Counted from the first letter of the stretch, positions 17,354 through 26,888 are shown. The stretch: 64,000 bases of DNA from Arthrobacter sp. ov407 (GCF_900102895.1 NZ_FNGD01000009.1:124001-188000); one strand, 5' to 3'. A program made the numbers and translations. Notes: generated from the letters alone by a model not told the origin.

Positions 17354-20065
17354 CTAGCTGCGCATCGCCCGGCGCGCACTGTCCGTCCGCTGGGCGGCAT
17401 TCGCGATCCTGACGTCGGCGGCAAGGATCGAGGCGCCGTCGGGCCCGGCGAGGACGGGATTGAAGTGCACCAGCGCGATCTCCGGATGGTTGTCCTTCAG
17501 CCTGGTGAGGCGGGCGGCGAGGTTTTCCAGGGCCGTGGCGTCTACGGCGGGCAGGCCCTGATACCCGAAGAGCTTCCGCGACGCCCGGGGCGTCCGGATG
17601 AAGTCGTGGACGTCGGAGCCGGAGAGCGGCGGCACACGGTGGGCCCAGTCATCGAGCAGGTTCACGGCGTCGCCGGCCAGGCCGAAGGAGATCACGGGCC
17701 CCAGCAGCGGATCTTCAATGGCACGGAAAGTGCAGGCCTGCCCCACGGGAACCATGGTCTGCACTTCGAGGGACGGGGAGCCGTACCGCTCGAGCGACTT
17801 GCGCATCTGCAGCACGTTGCGCCGCAGCGAATCGGCGTCCTGGATGTCCAGCCGCACGCCGCCGAGGTCCAGCCGGTGCCGCAGCGCCGGATCCGTGGTC
17901 TTCAGTGCCACGGGCCAGCCGAGCTGCTCGGCCGCTGCAACGGCCTCTTCCGCCGTCTCGAACCCGACGGACGGAACCAGCCGGATGCCATAGTGGCCCA
18001 GCAGCCGCGCTGCCGTGTCCTGGTCCAGCCGGACGAGCTGCTCGCCGCCCACATTGCGCAGCAGCTGCTCCAGGTCAGCCCGGGCAGCCTCCGGGTGGCA
18101 GCCTTCGGGTTCCACGAACAGGCCTTGATCCCGGTCCAGCCACTGCGCGTAACGCACGACGGCGGCCAGGGCCGCCACCGCCGCACCCGGGTTGGAGTAG
18201 CACGGAACAGGTGGAGCCAGCAGGGGCTGGTGTGCTTGTTCCGGTTCCGCGCCGACCATGCCTTCCACATAAATGGAGGGATCAAGGATTCCGCTAAAGG
18301 CGGCGACCACCGGTTTGCCGGCCGCCGCGGAGCATTCGGCCAGCACGCCGGCGATCTTTTCGACGGTGAGGCCGTGCGCAGGAAGCAGCGCCACCACGGC
18401 GGCGTGCACAGTGTCCGCGGTCAGGGTTTCCTGCAGGCTCCGCCGCAGGGCCGGCAGCGCCCGGGACATGCCGGCGTCGAGGTCAACGTCGGCAACGATC
18501 CGTTCCACGCCGAGCCCCTGGCGGGCGGCACTGTCCGCGACCACCTTGCCTAGGGCGCGCGAGTTGCTGAAGACGGCGATTCCGGGGCCTCCGGGCAGCG
18601 GTTGGCTCGACACGATCTGGGCGACGTCCATGAGCTCTTCGATGGTCTCTACCCGGATCACGCCGGCCTGCCGCATCATGGCGTCCAGCGCTTCCGGCGG
18701 CGCCTGGGTGGTGCGGACGGCGTGCCCGGGCGGCAGGTTCAGGCCCATGGCGTCGGACTTGGCCACAATCACCGGTTTGGTCCGGGCCAGGCGGCGGGCC
18801 AGCCGGGAGAACTTGCGCGGGTTGCCGATCGATTCCAGGTACAGGCCCACCGCCGTGGTGTCGGGGTCGTCCTCCCAGTACTGCATCATGTCGTTGCCGG
18901 AGACGTCGGCGCGGTTGCCGGCGGAGAGGAAGGTCGAGATGCCTACCCGGCGGCGGCTGGAGGCGGCGTAGAGGGAGACGCCGATCGCGGCCGACTGGCT
19001 GAACAGCCCCAGCCCGCCGCGGCGGGCCAGGGCCGGTGCCATCGAGGCGTTGAGGGACACGGCCGGGTTGGTGTTGACAATGCCCAGCGACGCCGGCCCA
19101 ATCACGCGCATGCCGTTTTCTCGGGCCTGCCGCACGAGTTCGCGCTGGCGGGACAGGCCGCGGTCGCCGTCGTCCGCGTATCCGGCGGTGGCCACCACGA
19201 TCCCTTTGACGCCTGCGGCGGCGCATTCCTGGACCACCTTGGGGACCTCGTCGTACGGGACCGCGATGATGGCGAGCGTGACCGGGCCGGGGACCTCGGA
19301 GAGCCGGGAGAAGGAGAGCATGCCGGCGAGTTCCAGGGCCTCCGGGTTGATTGCATAGACCGGGCCGCTGAACCCGCCTTCGATGACGTGCTCGAGGAGC
19401 TGGTAACCCACGGCGCCCCATTTGCGGCTGGCTCCGATCACGGCCACGGAGGACGGGGCGAGCAGTTCCTGGATGCTGCGGGCCTCGGCGCGGTGCTCGC
19501 GGGATTCCATCACGGCCCGGGACTTGTCGGTGGGGTCGATGTTGAACTCGAGGCTGACCACGCCGTCGTCGAAGTGCCGTTTGACGTCGTAGCCGGCGTC
19601 GGAGAAGACCATGAGCATCTTGCGGTTCTCCGGGAGCACCTCGGCGCTGAACTTGCGGATTCCGTTCTCGCGCGCGGCGGCGGCGAGGTGTTCGAGCAGG
19701 ATCGAACCGATGCCGCGACCCTGGTGGGCGTCGGCGATGTTGAAGGCGACCTCGGCGTCCGCCGGGTCATCGAGCCGGTCGTAACGGCCGATGCCCATGA
19801 TTTCGCCGCCGATCGTGATGACCAGGGCCACCCGGTCCTTGTAGTCCACTTCGGTGAAGCGCTTGAGTTCCTTGCTGGAAAGCTTGGACTTGAACGCGAA
19901 GAAGCGCATGTAGATGGACTTCTGGGACTGGCCCACGTGGAAGGCCTGGACCGCATCTGCATCGGAGGGGTGGATGGGGCGCACATGCGCTGTGCCGCCG
20001 TCGCGCAGGACAACATCGGCTTCCCAATATTCCGGATATACGCCGTCCGCCGGCTGATCCACCAT
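17354..20065 (-). CDS. GNAT / NDP-forming acyl-CoA synthetase fusion (Pat-like protein lysine acetyltransferase)
   Basis: Protein of 903 residues. An N-terminal GNAT domain (about 20-165; acetyl-CoA loop HQGRGIGSILLEHL near 112-125) is joined to a full acyl-CoA-synthetase body: CoA-binding Rossmann (SVAVIGASRKWGAVGYQLLEH near 200), succinyl-CoA-ligase-like domains, and a C-terminal ATP-grasp_5 domain (~680-900). Enterobacterial Pat/PatZ has the reverse order with GNAT last; the GNAT-first order matches the actinobacterial type described for Streptomyces lividans PatA, which acetylates acetyl-CoA synthetase. Acetylation of metabolic enzymes is therefore the expected role; substrates are not visible here. 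The ATG start has no ribosome binding site but TAGGCT sits 6 bases before it, a leaderless arrangement. Divergent from the topoisomerase gene. Confidence 0.88.
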   Translation of the reverse strand: MVDQPADGVYPEYWEADVVLRDGGTAHVRPIHPSDADAVQAFHVGQSQKSIYMRFFAFKSKLSSKELKRFTEVDYKDRVALVITIGGEIMGIGRYDRLDDPADAEVAFNIADAHQGRGIGSILLEHLAAAARENGIRKFSAEVLPENRKMLMVFSDAGYDVKRHFDDGVVSLEFNIDPTDKSRAVMESREHRAEARSIQELLAPSSVAVIGASRKWGAVGYQLLEHVIEGGFSGPVYAINPEALELAGMLSFSRLSEVPGPVTLAIIAVPYDEVPKVVQECAAAGVKGIVVATAGYADDGDRGLSRQRELVRQARENGMRVIGPASLGIVNTNPAVSLNASMAPALARRGGLGLFSQSAAIGVSLYAASSRRRVGISTFLSAGNRADVSGNDMMQYWEDDPDTTAVGLYLESIGNPRKFSRLARRLARTKPVIVAKSDAMGLNLPPGHAVRTTQAPPEALDAMMRQAGVIRVETIEELMDVAQIVSSQPLPGGPGIAVFSNSRALGKVVADSAARQGLGVERIVADVDLDAGMSRALPALRRSLQETLTADTVHAAVVALLPAHGLTVEKIAGVLAECSAAAGKPVVAAFSGILDPSIYVEGMVGAEPEQAHQPLLAPPVPCYSNPGAAVAALAAVVRYAQWLDRDQGLFVEPEGCHPEAARADLEQLLRNVGGEQLVRLDQDTAARLLGHYGIRLVPSVGFETAEEAVAAAEQLGWPVALKTTDPALRHRLDLGGVRLDIQDADSLRRNVLQMRKSLERYGSPSLEVQTMVPVGQACTFRAIEDPLLGPVISFGLAGDAVNLLDDWAHRVPPLSGSDVHDFIRTPRASRKLFGYQGLPAVDATALENLAARLTRLKDNHPEIALVHFNPVLAGPDGASILAADVRIANAAQRTDSARRAMRS

Positions 20066-20077
20066 AGGCTTAGCCTA
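20066..20077 (-). promoter_or_regulatory. -10 box for a leaderless start
   Basis: TAGGCT followed by six bases (aagcct) and the ATG of the GNAT/acyl-CoA-synthetase gene; no Shine-Dalgarno between. Confidence 0.55.
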
Positions 20078-20133
20078 GTCATAAACTTACGCAGTCCCCG
20101 TTCAGCACCCCCTCAGAAGGATCCACCAGCCTT

Positions 20134-22662
20134 ATGGCACGCCGCCAAACCACGCCCCCGGCAGGGGAAGCCAGTCAGGATTTCACCGAGAACATCGTCG
20201 ATATCGATGTCACGTCCGAGATGGAAGGCTCGTTCCTTGAGTATGCCTATTCGGTGATCTACTCGCGGGCCCTCCCGGACGCCCGCGACGGGCTGAAGCC
20301 CGTACAGCGGCGCATTCTCTACATGATGTCCGACATGGGGCTGCGCCCGGATCGCGGCCACGTCAAGAGCGCCCGCGTGGTGGGCGAGGTCATGGGCAAG
20401 CTGCACCCGCACGGCGACGCCGCGATCTACGACGCCATGGTGCGCATGGCCCAGGACTTTTCCCTGCGGCTGCCGCTGATCGACGGACACGGCAACTTCG
20501 GCTCGCTCGACGACGGCCCCGCGGCCCCCCGCTACACCGAGGCCCGGCTGGCAGCCGCGGCCCTGACCCTCACGGACCACCTCGACGAGGACGTCGTCGA
20601 CTTCGTTCCCAACTACGACAACCAGCTGACCCAGCCGGACGTGCTGCCGGCCGCGTTCCCGAACCTGCTGGTCAACGGCGCCACGGGCATCGCCGTCGGT
20701 ATGGCCACCAACATGGCCCCGCACAACCTCGTGGAAGTCATCGCCGCCGCCCGGCACCTGATTGACAACCCGGATGCCACGCTTGAGGACATCATGAGAT
20801 TCGTCCCCGGCCCGGACCTGCCCACCGGCGGCCGGATCGTGGGCCTTGACGGCATCCGCGACGCCTACGCCACGGGCCGCGGCTCCTTCAAGACCCGGGC
20901 GAAGGTGGACATCGAGCAGCTCTCGGCCCGCCGCACCGGCCTGGTGGTCACGGAACTGCCGTACATGGTGGGCCCGGAGAAGGTGATCGAGAAAATCAAG
21001 GACGCCGTTAACGGCAAGAAGCTCACCGGCATCAGCGACGTCGTGGACCTCACGGACCGCAAGCATGGTCTCCGGCTGGTCATTGAGCTCAAGAACGGCT
21101 TCAATCCCACGGCCGTGCTCCAGCAGCTCTACCGCTACACACCGATGGAAGACTCCTTCGGCATCAACAACGTCACGCTCGTCGACGGCCAGCCGCAGAC
21201 CCTCGGGCTGCTCCAGCTGCTCTCGGTCTACGTGGACCACCGGATCAATGTCGTCCGGCGCCGCACGGCCTTCCGGCTGGGCAAAAAGAAAGACCGCCTG
21301 CACCTGGTCGAGGGCCTCCTGGTCGCGATCGTGGACATCGACGAGGTCATCCAGATCATCCGGTCCTCCGACGAGGTTGCCGCGGCCCGGACCCGGCTGA
21401 TGTCCATTTACGATCTCTCCGAGATCCAGGCCAACTACATCCTGGAACTGCGGCTGCGGCAGCTGACCAAATATTCCCGGGTCGAGCTGGAGAAGGAGCA
21501 GGAGGAGCTCCGCCGGGAGATCGCCGAGCTGGAGGCGATCCTTGGCTCCCCCGCGCTGCTCCGCGCCCTGGTGTCGGACGAACTCGGTGAGATCGCGGAG
21601 AAGTACGGCACACCGCGCCGGACCGTGCTGCTGGAATCCGAGGCCGTCTCCCCCACCGTGGCAGCCGCATTGGGCGCAGCCACCGGGGCCAAGGGCAAGG
21701 CCGCACCGCTGGCCCTTGAGATCGCGGACGATCCTTGCTGGGCCATCCTCACCGTGTCCGGGCAGATCGCCCGCACCGCCAACCAGGACAGCCTGGCCGA
21801 GGCCGGCCCGCGGACCCGGCATGACGTTTTCTCCTCCGTGGTCAAGACCACCGCCCGCGGCGAGATCGCAGCCGTGACTTCGCAGGGCCGCATGCTGCGC
21901 CTGCAGGTCATGGACATGCCGGTGCTGCCGCCGACCTCGGGCACGCCGAATATGGCCGGCGGCGTACCGGCCAAGGATTTCATCACGCTCCTCAAGGGCG
22001 AGTCGCTGGTGGCCTTCGCTCCGCTGGACCAGGTCCTCGCAATCGGAACGGCCCAGGGCGTGGTCAAGCGGGTGCAGCCGGACTATCCGCTGAACCGCGA
22101 GGACTGGGAAGTAATCGCGCTCAAGGACAAGGACACCGTAGTTGGCGTTGCACCCACCGGGTCCGACGACGACGACCTCGTCTTCATCACGCGCCAAGCC
22201 CAGCTGCTGCGTTTCAGTGCCTCCGCCGTCCGCCCGCAAGGCCGAACCGCGGGCGGCATGGCTGGGATCAAGCTTGCTGCCGGGGACCGGGTGATGTTCT
22301 TCGGGACCGCCGGCGCCGCTGACGCCGCCGCCGTCGTCGTGACCATCGCGGGGACGGACGGCGCCCTGCCGGGCACCGCCCCCGGGGCTGCGAAGGTCAC
22401 TGCGCTGGCCGAATACCCGGTCAAGGGCCGGGCCACTGCCGGGGTGCGGGCCCACCGCTTCCTCAAGGGCGAGGACACCCTGCTCCTCGGCTGGGCCGGC
22501 CACGGTCCGGCCAAGGCTTCCTCACTGGCCGGCGTGGCGCGCTCACTCCCGGGCGAGCATGGCCGCCGCGACGGCTCCGGAATCCCGCTGTCCCAGGCGA
22601 TCGACGCCATTGGACCCAGCATGGCGTGGTCAGAGGAACCGGACGCCGGCACCGACACGTAG
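20134..22662 (+). CDS. parC: DNA topoisomerase IV subunit A (GyrA/ParC family)
   Basis: Breakage-reunion subunit of a type IIA topoisomerase (842 residues). The winged-helix/tower core holds the quinolone region [17 protein letters not shown] near residue 91 and the catalytic Tyr in PRYTEARL near residue 134. The C-terminal beta-pinwheel begins around 500. The GyrA-box position reads [10 protein letters not shown], degenerate compared with QRRGGKG of true gyrase, which fits topoisomerase IV, the decatenase. Its partner parE is at 36731-38839. Ala occupies the position of E. coli GyrA Ser83 and ParC Ser80. The start [12 protein letters not shown] has only a weak AGAAGGA ribosome site 13 bases upstream. 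A strong terminator follows. Confidence 0.93.
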   Translation: MARRQTTPPAGEASQDFTENIVDIDVTSEMEGSFLEYAYSVIYSRALPDARDGLKPVQRRILYMMSDMGLRPDRGHVKSARVVGEVMGKLHPHGDAAIYDAMVRMAQDFSLRLPLIDGHGNFGSLDDGPAAPRYTEARLAAAALTLTDHLDEDVVDFVPNYDNQLTQPDVLPAAFPNLLVNGATGIAVGMATNMAPHNLVEVIAAARHLIDNPDATLEDIMRFVPGPDLPTGGRIVGLDGIRDAYATGRGSFKTRAKVDIEQLSARRTGLVVTELPYMVGPEKVIEKIKDAVNGKKLTGISDVVDLTDRKHGLRLVIELKNGFNPTAVLQQLYRYTPMEDSFGINNVTLVDGQPQTLGLLQLLSVYVDHRINVVRRRTAFRLGKKKDRLHLVEGLLVAIVDIDEVIQIIRSSDEVAAARTRLMSIYDLSEIQANYILELRLRQLTKYSRVELEKEQEELRREIAELEAILGSPALLRALVSDELGEIAEKYGTPRRTVLLESEAVSPTVAAALGAATGAKGKAAPLALEIADDPCWAILTVSGQIARTANQDSLAEAGPRTRHDVFSSVVKTTARGEIAAVTSQGRMLRLQVMDMPVLPPTSGTPNMAGGVPAKDFITLLKGESLVAFAPLDQVLAIGTAQGVVKRVQPDYPLNREDWEVIALKDKDTVVGVAPTGSDDDDLVFITRQAQLLRFSASAVRPQGRTAGGMAGIKLAAGDRVMFFGTAGAADAAAVVVTIAGTDGALPGTAPGAAKVTALAEYPVKGRATAGVRAHRFLKGEDTLLLGWAGHGPAKASSLAGVARSLPGEHGRRDGSGIPLSQAIDAIGPSMAWSEEPDAGTDT

Positions 22663-22673
22663 CCCCGGGGACG

Positions 22674-22720
22674 CACAAAGCCCGGCCGGAGGCGCTTTCG
22701 CGATCCGGCCGGGCTTTGTG
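22674..22720. terminator. Bidirectional terminator between parC and VOC gene
   Basis: Arms of 17 bases (CACAAAGCCCGGCCGGA and its exact complement) around a 13-base loop, 11 bases past the parC stop and 5 bases past the stop of the convergent VOC gene. Confidence 0.85.
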
Positions 22721-22725
22721 ACTTG

Positions 22726-23109
22726 CTACGGCATGTGGACGAGGGTCAGGATGTTGCCCTCCGTGTCCAGGAACCACGCGGCCGAGCTTCCGTCCGGAGT
22801 GGTGGCTATGCCGTTCTCGGTTTTTAAGCCCGGGAAATCGTATTCCTCGAAGACGACGCCGTTGGCGCGGAGTTCAGCAACAGCGCCCGCCAGGTCATCG
22901 ACCATCCAGCCGATCTGCGTGTTCTTGGCTGTTCCGGCATTGGGCGTCTGGTACAGGAGAAACGCGGATCCTGCGCCGCATTTGTACTGCAGGTTGTCCT
23001 CGGCGGCCGCGTTTTCGGGTTCGAGCCCGAGCTTATCGCGGTAGAAATTCCGTGCGCGGGTGATGTCTGCTGCCGGTAGCACTGCGCCGACTTGCTTGTC
23101 CTTGAGCAT
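22726..23109 (-). CDS. VOC (glyoxalase/bleomycin resistance) family protein
   Basis: Single VOC domain of 127 residues: VGAVLPAADITRARNFYRDKLGLEP, the middle strand SAFLLYQTPNAGT, GWMVDDLAGAVAELRANGV and the final DTEGNILTLVHMP. Two beta-alpha-beta-beta-beta modules are evident, so it should dimerise. The usual metal ligands are partly present (Glu in the last strand region), but the substrate cannot be inferred. ATG at 23107-23109 has GGAAAGAGAA upstream as ribosome binding site. Convergent with parC. Confidence 0.88.
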   Translation of the reverse strand: MLKDKQVGAVLPAADITRARNFYRDKLGLEPENAAAEDNLQYKCGAGSAFLLYQTPNAGTAKNTQIGWMVDDLAGAVAELRANGVVFEEYDFPGLKTENGIATTPDGSSAAWFLDTEGNILTLVHMP

Positions 23110-23281
23110 GGCTATTCTCTTTCCAGGCCCGCCCCCCGGAAGGAATAATACTCCTCCACGTGCGCAACGTACCTGAGAAACTGAAAGCGCGCTTCCGCGG
23201 CCGCCAGCGGCGTGGCCGGGACGTTTGTCCGGCGTACGTCGGACCGCTGACTGAGGTGCGGCAGACCGCTGGCGGGAATGT

Positions 23282-23326
23282 TCAGCCGATGAATTCGTTG
23301 AGCGTGATCACGTTGCCGTCCGGGCC
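23282..23326 (-). pseudogene. 3' remnant of a VOC-family gene
   Basis: The minus strand encodes GPDGNVITLNEFIG followed by TGA. This is the classic last strand and terminus of a VOC-family protein (DPDGNxITLxE). In frame upstream only unrelated Arg-rich codons follow (RIMRSRNGRT), and within about 70 bases the DUF222/HNH gene ends. The rest of the VOC gene is missing here and is not seen on the far side of the HNH gene. It looks like the stump left when the HNH gene or a deletion replaced the 5' part. Short length is the main doubt. Confidence 0.5.
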
Positions 23327-23396
23327 CGTTCGGCCGTTCCGCGACCGCATGATTCGCCGGGCCGGGTCACGCGGCGCCCCGTCACGAGACGCCCCG

Positions 23397-25130
23397 TCAT
23401 GCGGCAGTCACTGGATCGGTGGGTCGGAAGTAGTGGTTCCGTCGGGGCTGCCGGCGGGGGTCGAGGTGGGGTGGCGGGATGAACCACGGGATGCCGGTCT
23501 GGATCTGGATGGTCCATTGTTCCTTGTGGATCAGATGGTGGTGATGGCTGCACAACAGCGTCCCGTTGTCCGTGCCGGTGCTGCCACCGCGGGACCAGTA
23601 GGTGATGTGGTGGGCCTCGCACCACGGTGCCGGAATCGTGCATTGCGGGAAGGCGCAGCCCCGGTCCCGGGCGGTGAGTGCTTTGCGGACATGGGGCGGA
23701 AAGACACGGGAGGCCCGTCCGATATCCAAAACCTGCCCATCCCCACCCAGCACCACGGGGATGATGTCGGCGTCGCAGGCGATCTTGCGGATGGTGTCGG
23801 CGGTGACGGGCCCAGTGAACAGCAGCGTCCCGGTGCCCGTCCCGGGCTTTCCGGTGGTTGCTGTGGCGCCGGTGGTCTCGCCGAGTCGGGTGAGCAGGTC
23901 GCGGTAGTCGATGGTGGCCATGACCTGCGGCCGGAGTCCGCCGGCGGCGGGCAGCCCTCCGGTTGCCAGCGCCGCCTTGCACGCGCCGACCAGACCGTCG
24001 AGGAGCTTCTGCGGCCGGGAGCGGAGGTCGAGACTTGCCGTTGCGTCGGTTTCGACGCCCATGCCGGCGGCCGAAACTGCGGCCGTGCCCTCTCCCGTGC
24101 CGGCATCAGGATCCGTGACCTCTGCGTCGTCCGGTCCCGTGGCGCTGCCCTCACGGGTGTCGGGTCCCGTGCGGGGGTTGGTGGCGGTGTTCATGACGGT
24201 GAGGAGGTGTTCGAACTGGTCGGTGGTCGCGAAGATCTCGAGGTGGTGCAGGCCGTGGCGGCGGCGGCGGATGAAGGCGCCCTGGAGCTGGCGGAGCAGT
24301 TCCTCGGAGGGTTCGGCGCCGTCCTGGTCCAGCGCGTCGGCCCAGCTGCGGGTGACGCGGACGAGGAAGTCGGCGTCGTTCTCGGCGGCCGTGCGGGTCA
24401 AGGCGTGCTCCATCCGGGCAGCGGCCTCGTCGGCGCACAGGGGCCTGACCCGCGCCAGCGCGACGGCGATGACCGTCGCGGCCCGGGACGCGACCTCGCC
24501 GGCCGCGACCGCGGCCCCGAGCTCCCGGTGCACGGGTGGCAGGGTCCGGCCGGCGAGTCCTTGGCGGGGCAGCACGGCCTCGGCGAGGGAGAGCCGGCGC
24601 CGCGCCTCCGCGGCGCCGATCCGCAGCCGCGCCCGCAGGAACTCCACGGTGTTCCGGTACCCGTCATCCACGACTGACGCCGGCACGGAAGACGCGTCAG
24701 CGGTTACTGTCGCGGACGCGTCCGCGCCTGCTGCGGCGGTGGTGCCGGGCGGCTCCGCGGCTCCGGATCCGCCGGTCTCCCAGCCGCCGGGGCTCTCCCG
24801 CCAGCCCGTGGTCCACGAGGTGACAGCCCCCGCGGCAACCCCGGCGGCCGCGGACTGCTTCCGGGTCCGGTCCACTGCGGCGGTCGCCACGAGCTGCAGA
24901 TACTCCATGGTGCGGGAGAGCTCCTCGACCTGTCCGGCGAAGTCCGCGGCCTCCTGGAGTCCCCACGATCCCGCGTCCTCCACCGCCGTCGCACTCACCG
25001 TCTGCAACGCTGCCAGGGCCCCGTCCACACCGTCAACGCCGCCCACACCGGACTGCGGCGCCGGGTCCGTGCCCCGGTCCGTGTCCTGCCCCTCGTCCTG
25101 GCAAGCAATGAAATCCCTGACGGCTTCCAT
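23397..25130 (-). CDS. DUF222 domain HNH endonuclease family protein
   Basis: Protein of 577 residues from the actinobacterial DUF222/HNH family (related to the 13E12 repeat proteins of mycobacteria). DUF222 spans roughly residues 40-400 and contains an Ala/Thr/Gly-rich insertion around 325-370. The C-terminal HNH nuclease fold (about 480-545) shows RDRGCAFPQCTIPAPWCEAHHITYWSRGGST, then NGTLLCSHHHHLIH, with the Cys pairs and His residues needed for zinc and catalysis. Members occur in many copies per genome and are thought to be mobile or defensive, but the role is unproven. ATG at 25128-25130. Flanked downstream by the VOC remnant, consistent with an insertion. Confidence 0.88.
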   Translation of the reverse strand: MEAVRDFIACQDEGQDTDRGTDPAPQSGVGGVDGVDGALAALQTVSATAVEDAGSWGLQEAADFAGQVEELSRTMEYLQLVATAAVDRTRKQSAAAGVAAGAVTSWTTGWRESPGGWETGGSGAAEPPGTTAAAGADASATVTADASSVPASVVDDGYRNTVEFLRARLRIGAAEARRRLSLAEAVLPRQGLAGRTLPPVHRELGAAVAAGEVASRAATVIAVALARVRPLCADEAAARMEHALTRTAAENDADFLVRVTRSWADALDQDGAEPSEELLRQLQGAFIRRRRHGLHHLEIFATTDQFEHLLTVMNTATNPRTGPDTREGSATGPDDAEVTDPDAGTGEGTAAVSAAGMGVETDATASLDLRSRPQKLLDGLVGACKAALATGGLPAAGGLRPQVMATIDYRDLLTRLGETTGATATTGKPGTGTGTLLFTGPVTADTIRKIACDADIIPVVLGGDGQVLDIGRASRVFPPHVRKALTARDRGCAFPQCTIPAPWCEAHHITYWSRGGSTGTDNGTLLCSHHHHLIHKEQWTIQIQTGIPWFIPPPHLDPRRQPRRNHYFRPTDPVTAA

Positions 25131-25283
25131 GACTCAACGATCCCAAAGGGGTGCGACATTGTAGGCGGAACAGACTGCGCTGCGTCGTCCTGACAGATTC
25201 AGCTTCCCACCGCCTGCACCACGGCTCCGGATTCCGCACCGACTCTTGCAACGGGTCGGGATGCCCGGCGGAACAAATGCACC

Positions 25284-25295
25284 TACACTGCTTCA
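25284..25295 (+). promoter_or_regulatory. -10 box for a leaderless start
   Basis: TACACT followed by six bases (gcttca) and the ATG of the DinB-like gene; no Shine-Dalgarno present. Confidence 0.55.
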
Positions 25296-25814
25296 ATGCC
25301 TATCATTCCGGATACCAAGGACTGGACCTGGGTCCTGTCACGGCCCTGCCCCGAGTGCGGTTTCGATGCCTCCGCTGCGACCCCTGCCACGGCGCCGGGG
25401 ATGGTCACCAGCATGCTCCCGCGGTGGCGGGTGGCCCTCCGACGGCCGGACGCGGCGGAACGCCCCAGTGAGGCCACGTGGTCCGTCCTCGAGTATGGCT
25501 GCCACGTCCGGGACGTCTTCACGCTATTCGATCACCGCCTGTCGCTCATGCTGACCGAGGACGATGCCCGGTTCGATGACTGGGACCAGGACACGACGGC
25601 AATCGAGAAGGACTACGCCAACGCCGACCCAGCCGAAGTCGGCGCTGAATTGACCGCCGAGGGCGAGCAGATTGCCGCGTCCTTCGCGCGGGTCCCGGAG
25701 GAGGATTGGGGGCGCAAGGGGACCCGGAGCAACGGCTCGGTGTTCACTGTCCTGACCTTCGCGCAGTACTTCCTGCACGACGTCGTCCATCACCTCCACG
25801 ATGTGGACGGCTAG
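25296..25814 (+). CDS. DinB/maleylpyruvate-isomerase-like family protein
   Basis: Four-helix-bundle protein of 172 residues. Metal-binding His residues of the DinB fold are visible: one in EYGCHVRDVF near residue 69 and two in FLHDVVHHLHDV close to the C-terminus. Such proteins are metal-dependent and often mycothiol- or bacillithiol-dependent transferases. The N-terminus carries an extra CPEC motif (RPCPECGFDAS), a common addition in actinobacterial members. ATG at 25296 with a -10-like box six bases before, so translation is probably leaderless. Nine bases separate its stop from the convergent GNAT gene. Substrate unknown. Confidence 0.87.
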   Translation: MPIIPDTKDWTWVLSRPCPECGFDASAATPATAPGMVTSMLPRWRVALRRPDAAERPSEATWSVLEYGCHVRDVFTLFDHRLSLMLTEDDARFDDWDQDTTAIEKDYANADPAEVGAELTAEGEQIAASFARVPEEDWGRKGTRSNGSVFTVLTFAQYFLHDVVHHLHDVDG

Positions 25815-25823
25815 CGCGAAGAG

Positions 25824-26876
25824 CTACGGCACTGCCGGCTCCAGATCCTTGTCCCACGCCATGCTCCGGTTGACCGCCGCATAGCCCATCTTGACGTAGA
25901 GCGCGAGGGCTCCGGTGGGGTTCTCCGAATCAACGTCCAGTGAGGCCACGTCCATCCCCGCGGCGGTGAAGCGGCGCATGGCATCGGCCAGGAGCGCCTG
26001 TGCGATGCCCCGGCCCCGGAATTCCCGCCGGACTCCCAAGAGCTCCGTGTACCCCTCGCGGTACCCCCGGGCCAGGGCGGCCTCTGCGTCGTGGGTGGCC
26101 AGCTGGTAGCCGGCCACCGTCCCGGTGGAACGGTCCAGCACGACGCCGCTCAAGTCCGGCCGGGCCTGCGGATCGTTCACCACAAAGCCCCAGGCCTCCT
26201 CGTCGCGCGGCTCGCTGCCCCAGTGGTCCCGAAATGCCGCGTTGTGCGCCAGCCGCACCGGCTCATGCAACTCCGGTCCAAACGTCACGAGCTCCAGCCC
26301 GGGGTCCAGGCCGGCGTCAGGCACAGCCTGGTTCAGCGGCCGGTGCATCTCGTTGTAATAGCGGACAACGCCGTAGCCTGAACCGGCGAACAAGGCGGCC
26401 TGGTGTTGGTGCTGCTGCTCCATGTAGAGCCGCAGCCTGGGGCGCAGGACCGCGGCCCGTGCGTCCCCGGCCTCGTCGGCATTCCCCGCCGCGCCTGCGT
26501 CCTCGGCGAAGCGGTCCCTGGTCCGCTGTTCCATCCAGCCCAGCAGCCCGGTACCGACCCCGCTCCCCTGCCACTCAGGGTCAACGCAGCCGGAGCCGTT
26601 CGCCTTGTCACCATCGCGGTTCTTGGTGATCCGGCCGTACGCCCGGGCAACACCGTCCGGATCGAAGCCGAGGATGGTGTTCACCGCCACAGGGTTGTTC
26701 GTCGACTCCAGGATCTGTTCCAGGTCCGCCCGGCGCTCAAACCAGACGGGCTGCTCGACGGCGGCCGTCCGGGCGATCAGCCCGGCCCACGCGTCCAGGT
26801 CCCTGTGCTCCGCCGCGCGCCAGGACAGCCGCGGATCGAGTGCGGGCCGGGACGGGAGCGCGCCGTTTTGGTTCAT
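25824..26876 (-). CDS. Tandem-GNAT N-acetyltransferase
   Basis: Protein of 350 residues with two GNAT modules. The first (about 18-155) has CVDPEWQGSGVGTGLLGWM; the second (about 200-340) has LLGVRREFRGRGIAQALLADAMRRF and VDSENPTGALALYVKMGY, the better-preserved acetyl-CoA site. The layout recalls mycothiol synthase MshD (about 315 residues), but the motifs differ enough that I do not call it mshD. The ATG has no ribosome binding site; TAGCCT lies six bases upstream. It faces the DinB-like gene and lies 21 bases past the stop of nothing else on its strand; the cydDC stop is 21 bases downstream of its start on the same strand. Substrate unknown. Confidence 0.85.
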   Translation of the reverse strand: MNQNGALPSRPALDPRLSWRAAEHRDLDAWAGLIARTAAVEQPVWFERRADLEQILESTNNPVAVNTILGFDPDGVARAYGRITKNRDGDKANGSGCVDPEWQGSGVGTGLLGWMEQRTRDRFAEDAGAAGNADEAGDARAAVLRPRLRLYMEQQHQHQAALFAGSGYGVVRYYNEMHRPLNQAVPDAGLDPGLELVTFGPELHEPVRLAHNAAFRDHWGSEPRDEEAWGFVVNDPQARPDLSGVVLDRSTGTVAGYQLATHDAEAALARGYREGYTELLGVRREFRGRGIAQALLADAMRRFTAAGMDVASLDVDSENPTGALALYVKMGYAAVNRSMAWDKDLEPAVP

Positions 26877-26888
26877 GGCAACAGGCTA
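26877..26888 (-). promoter_or_regulatory. -10 box for a leaderless start
   Basis: TAGCCT, six bases (gttgcc), then the ATG of the tandem-GNAT gene. It lies within about 10 bases of the cydDC stop. Confidence 0.5.

Noticed and set aside
16505..20257. Two long plus-strand frames (682 and 551 codons) opposite DUF5998 and the GNAT/acyl-CoA-synthetase gene
   Set aside because: Both are His/Arg/Gly-rich shadow translations without recognisable domains; the minus-strand genes have clear motifs throughout.
20113..22503. Long open frame (796 codons) on the minus strand across parC
   Set aside because: It is the antisense shadow of parC, with no family similarity and a composition dictated by GC-rich codon positions.
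25824..26876. Calling the tandem-GNAT protein mycothiol synthase MshD
   Set aside because: The two-GNAT layout fits, but length and motifs diverge from MshD and the context gives no support.
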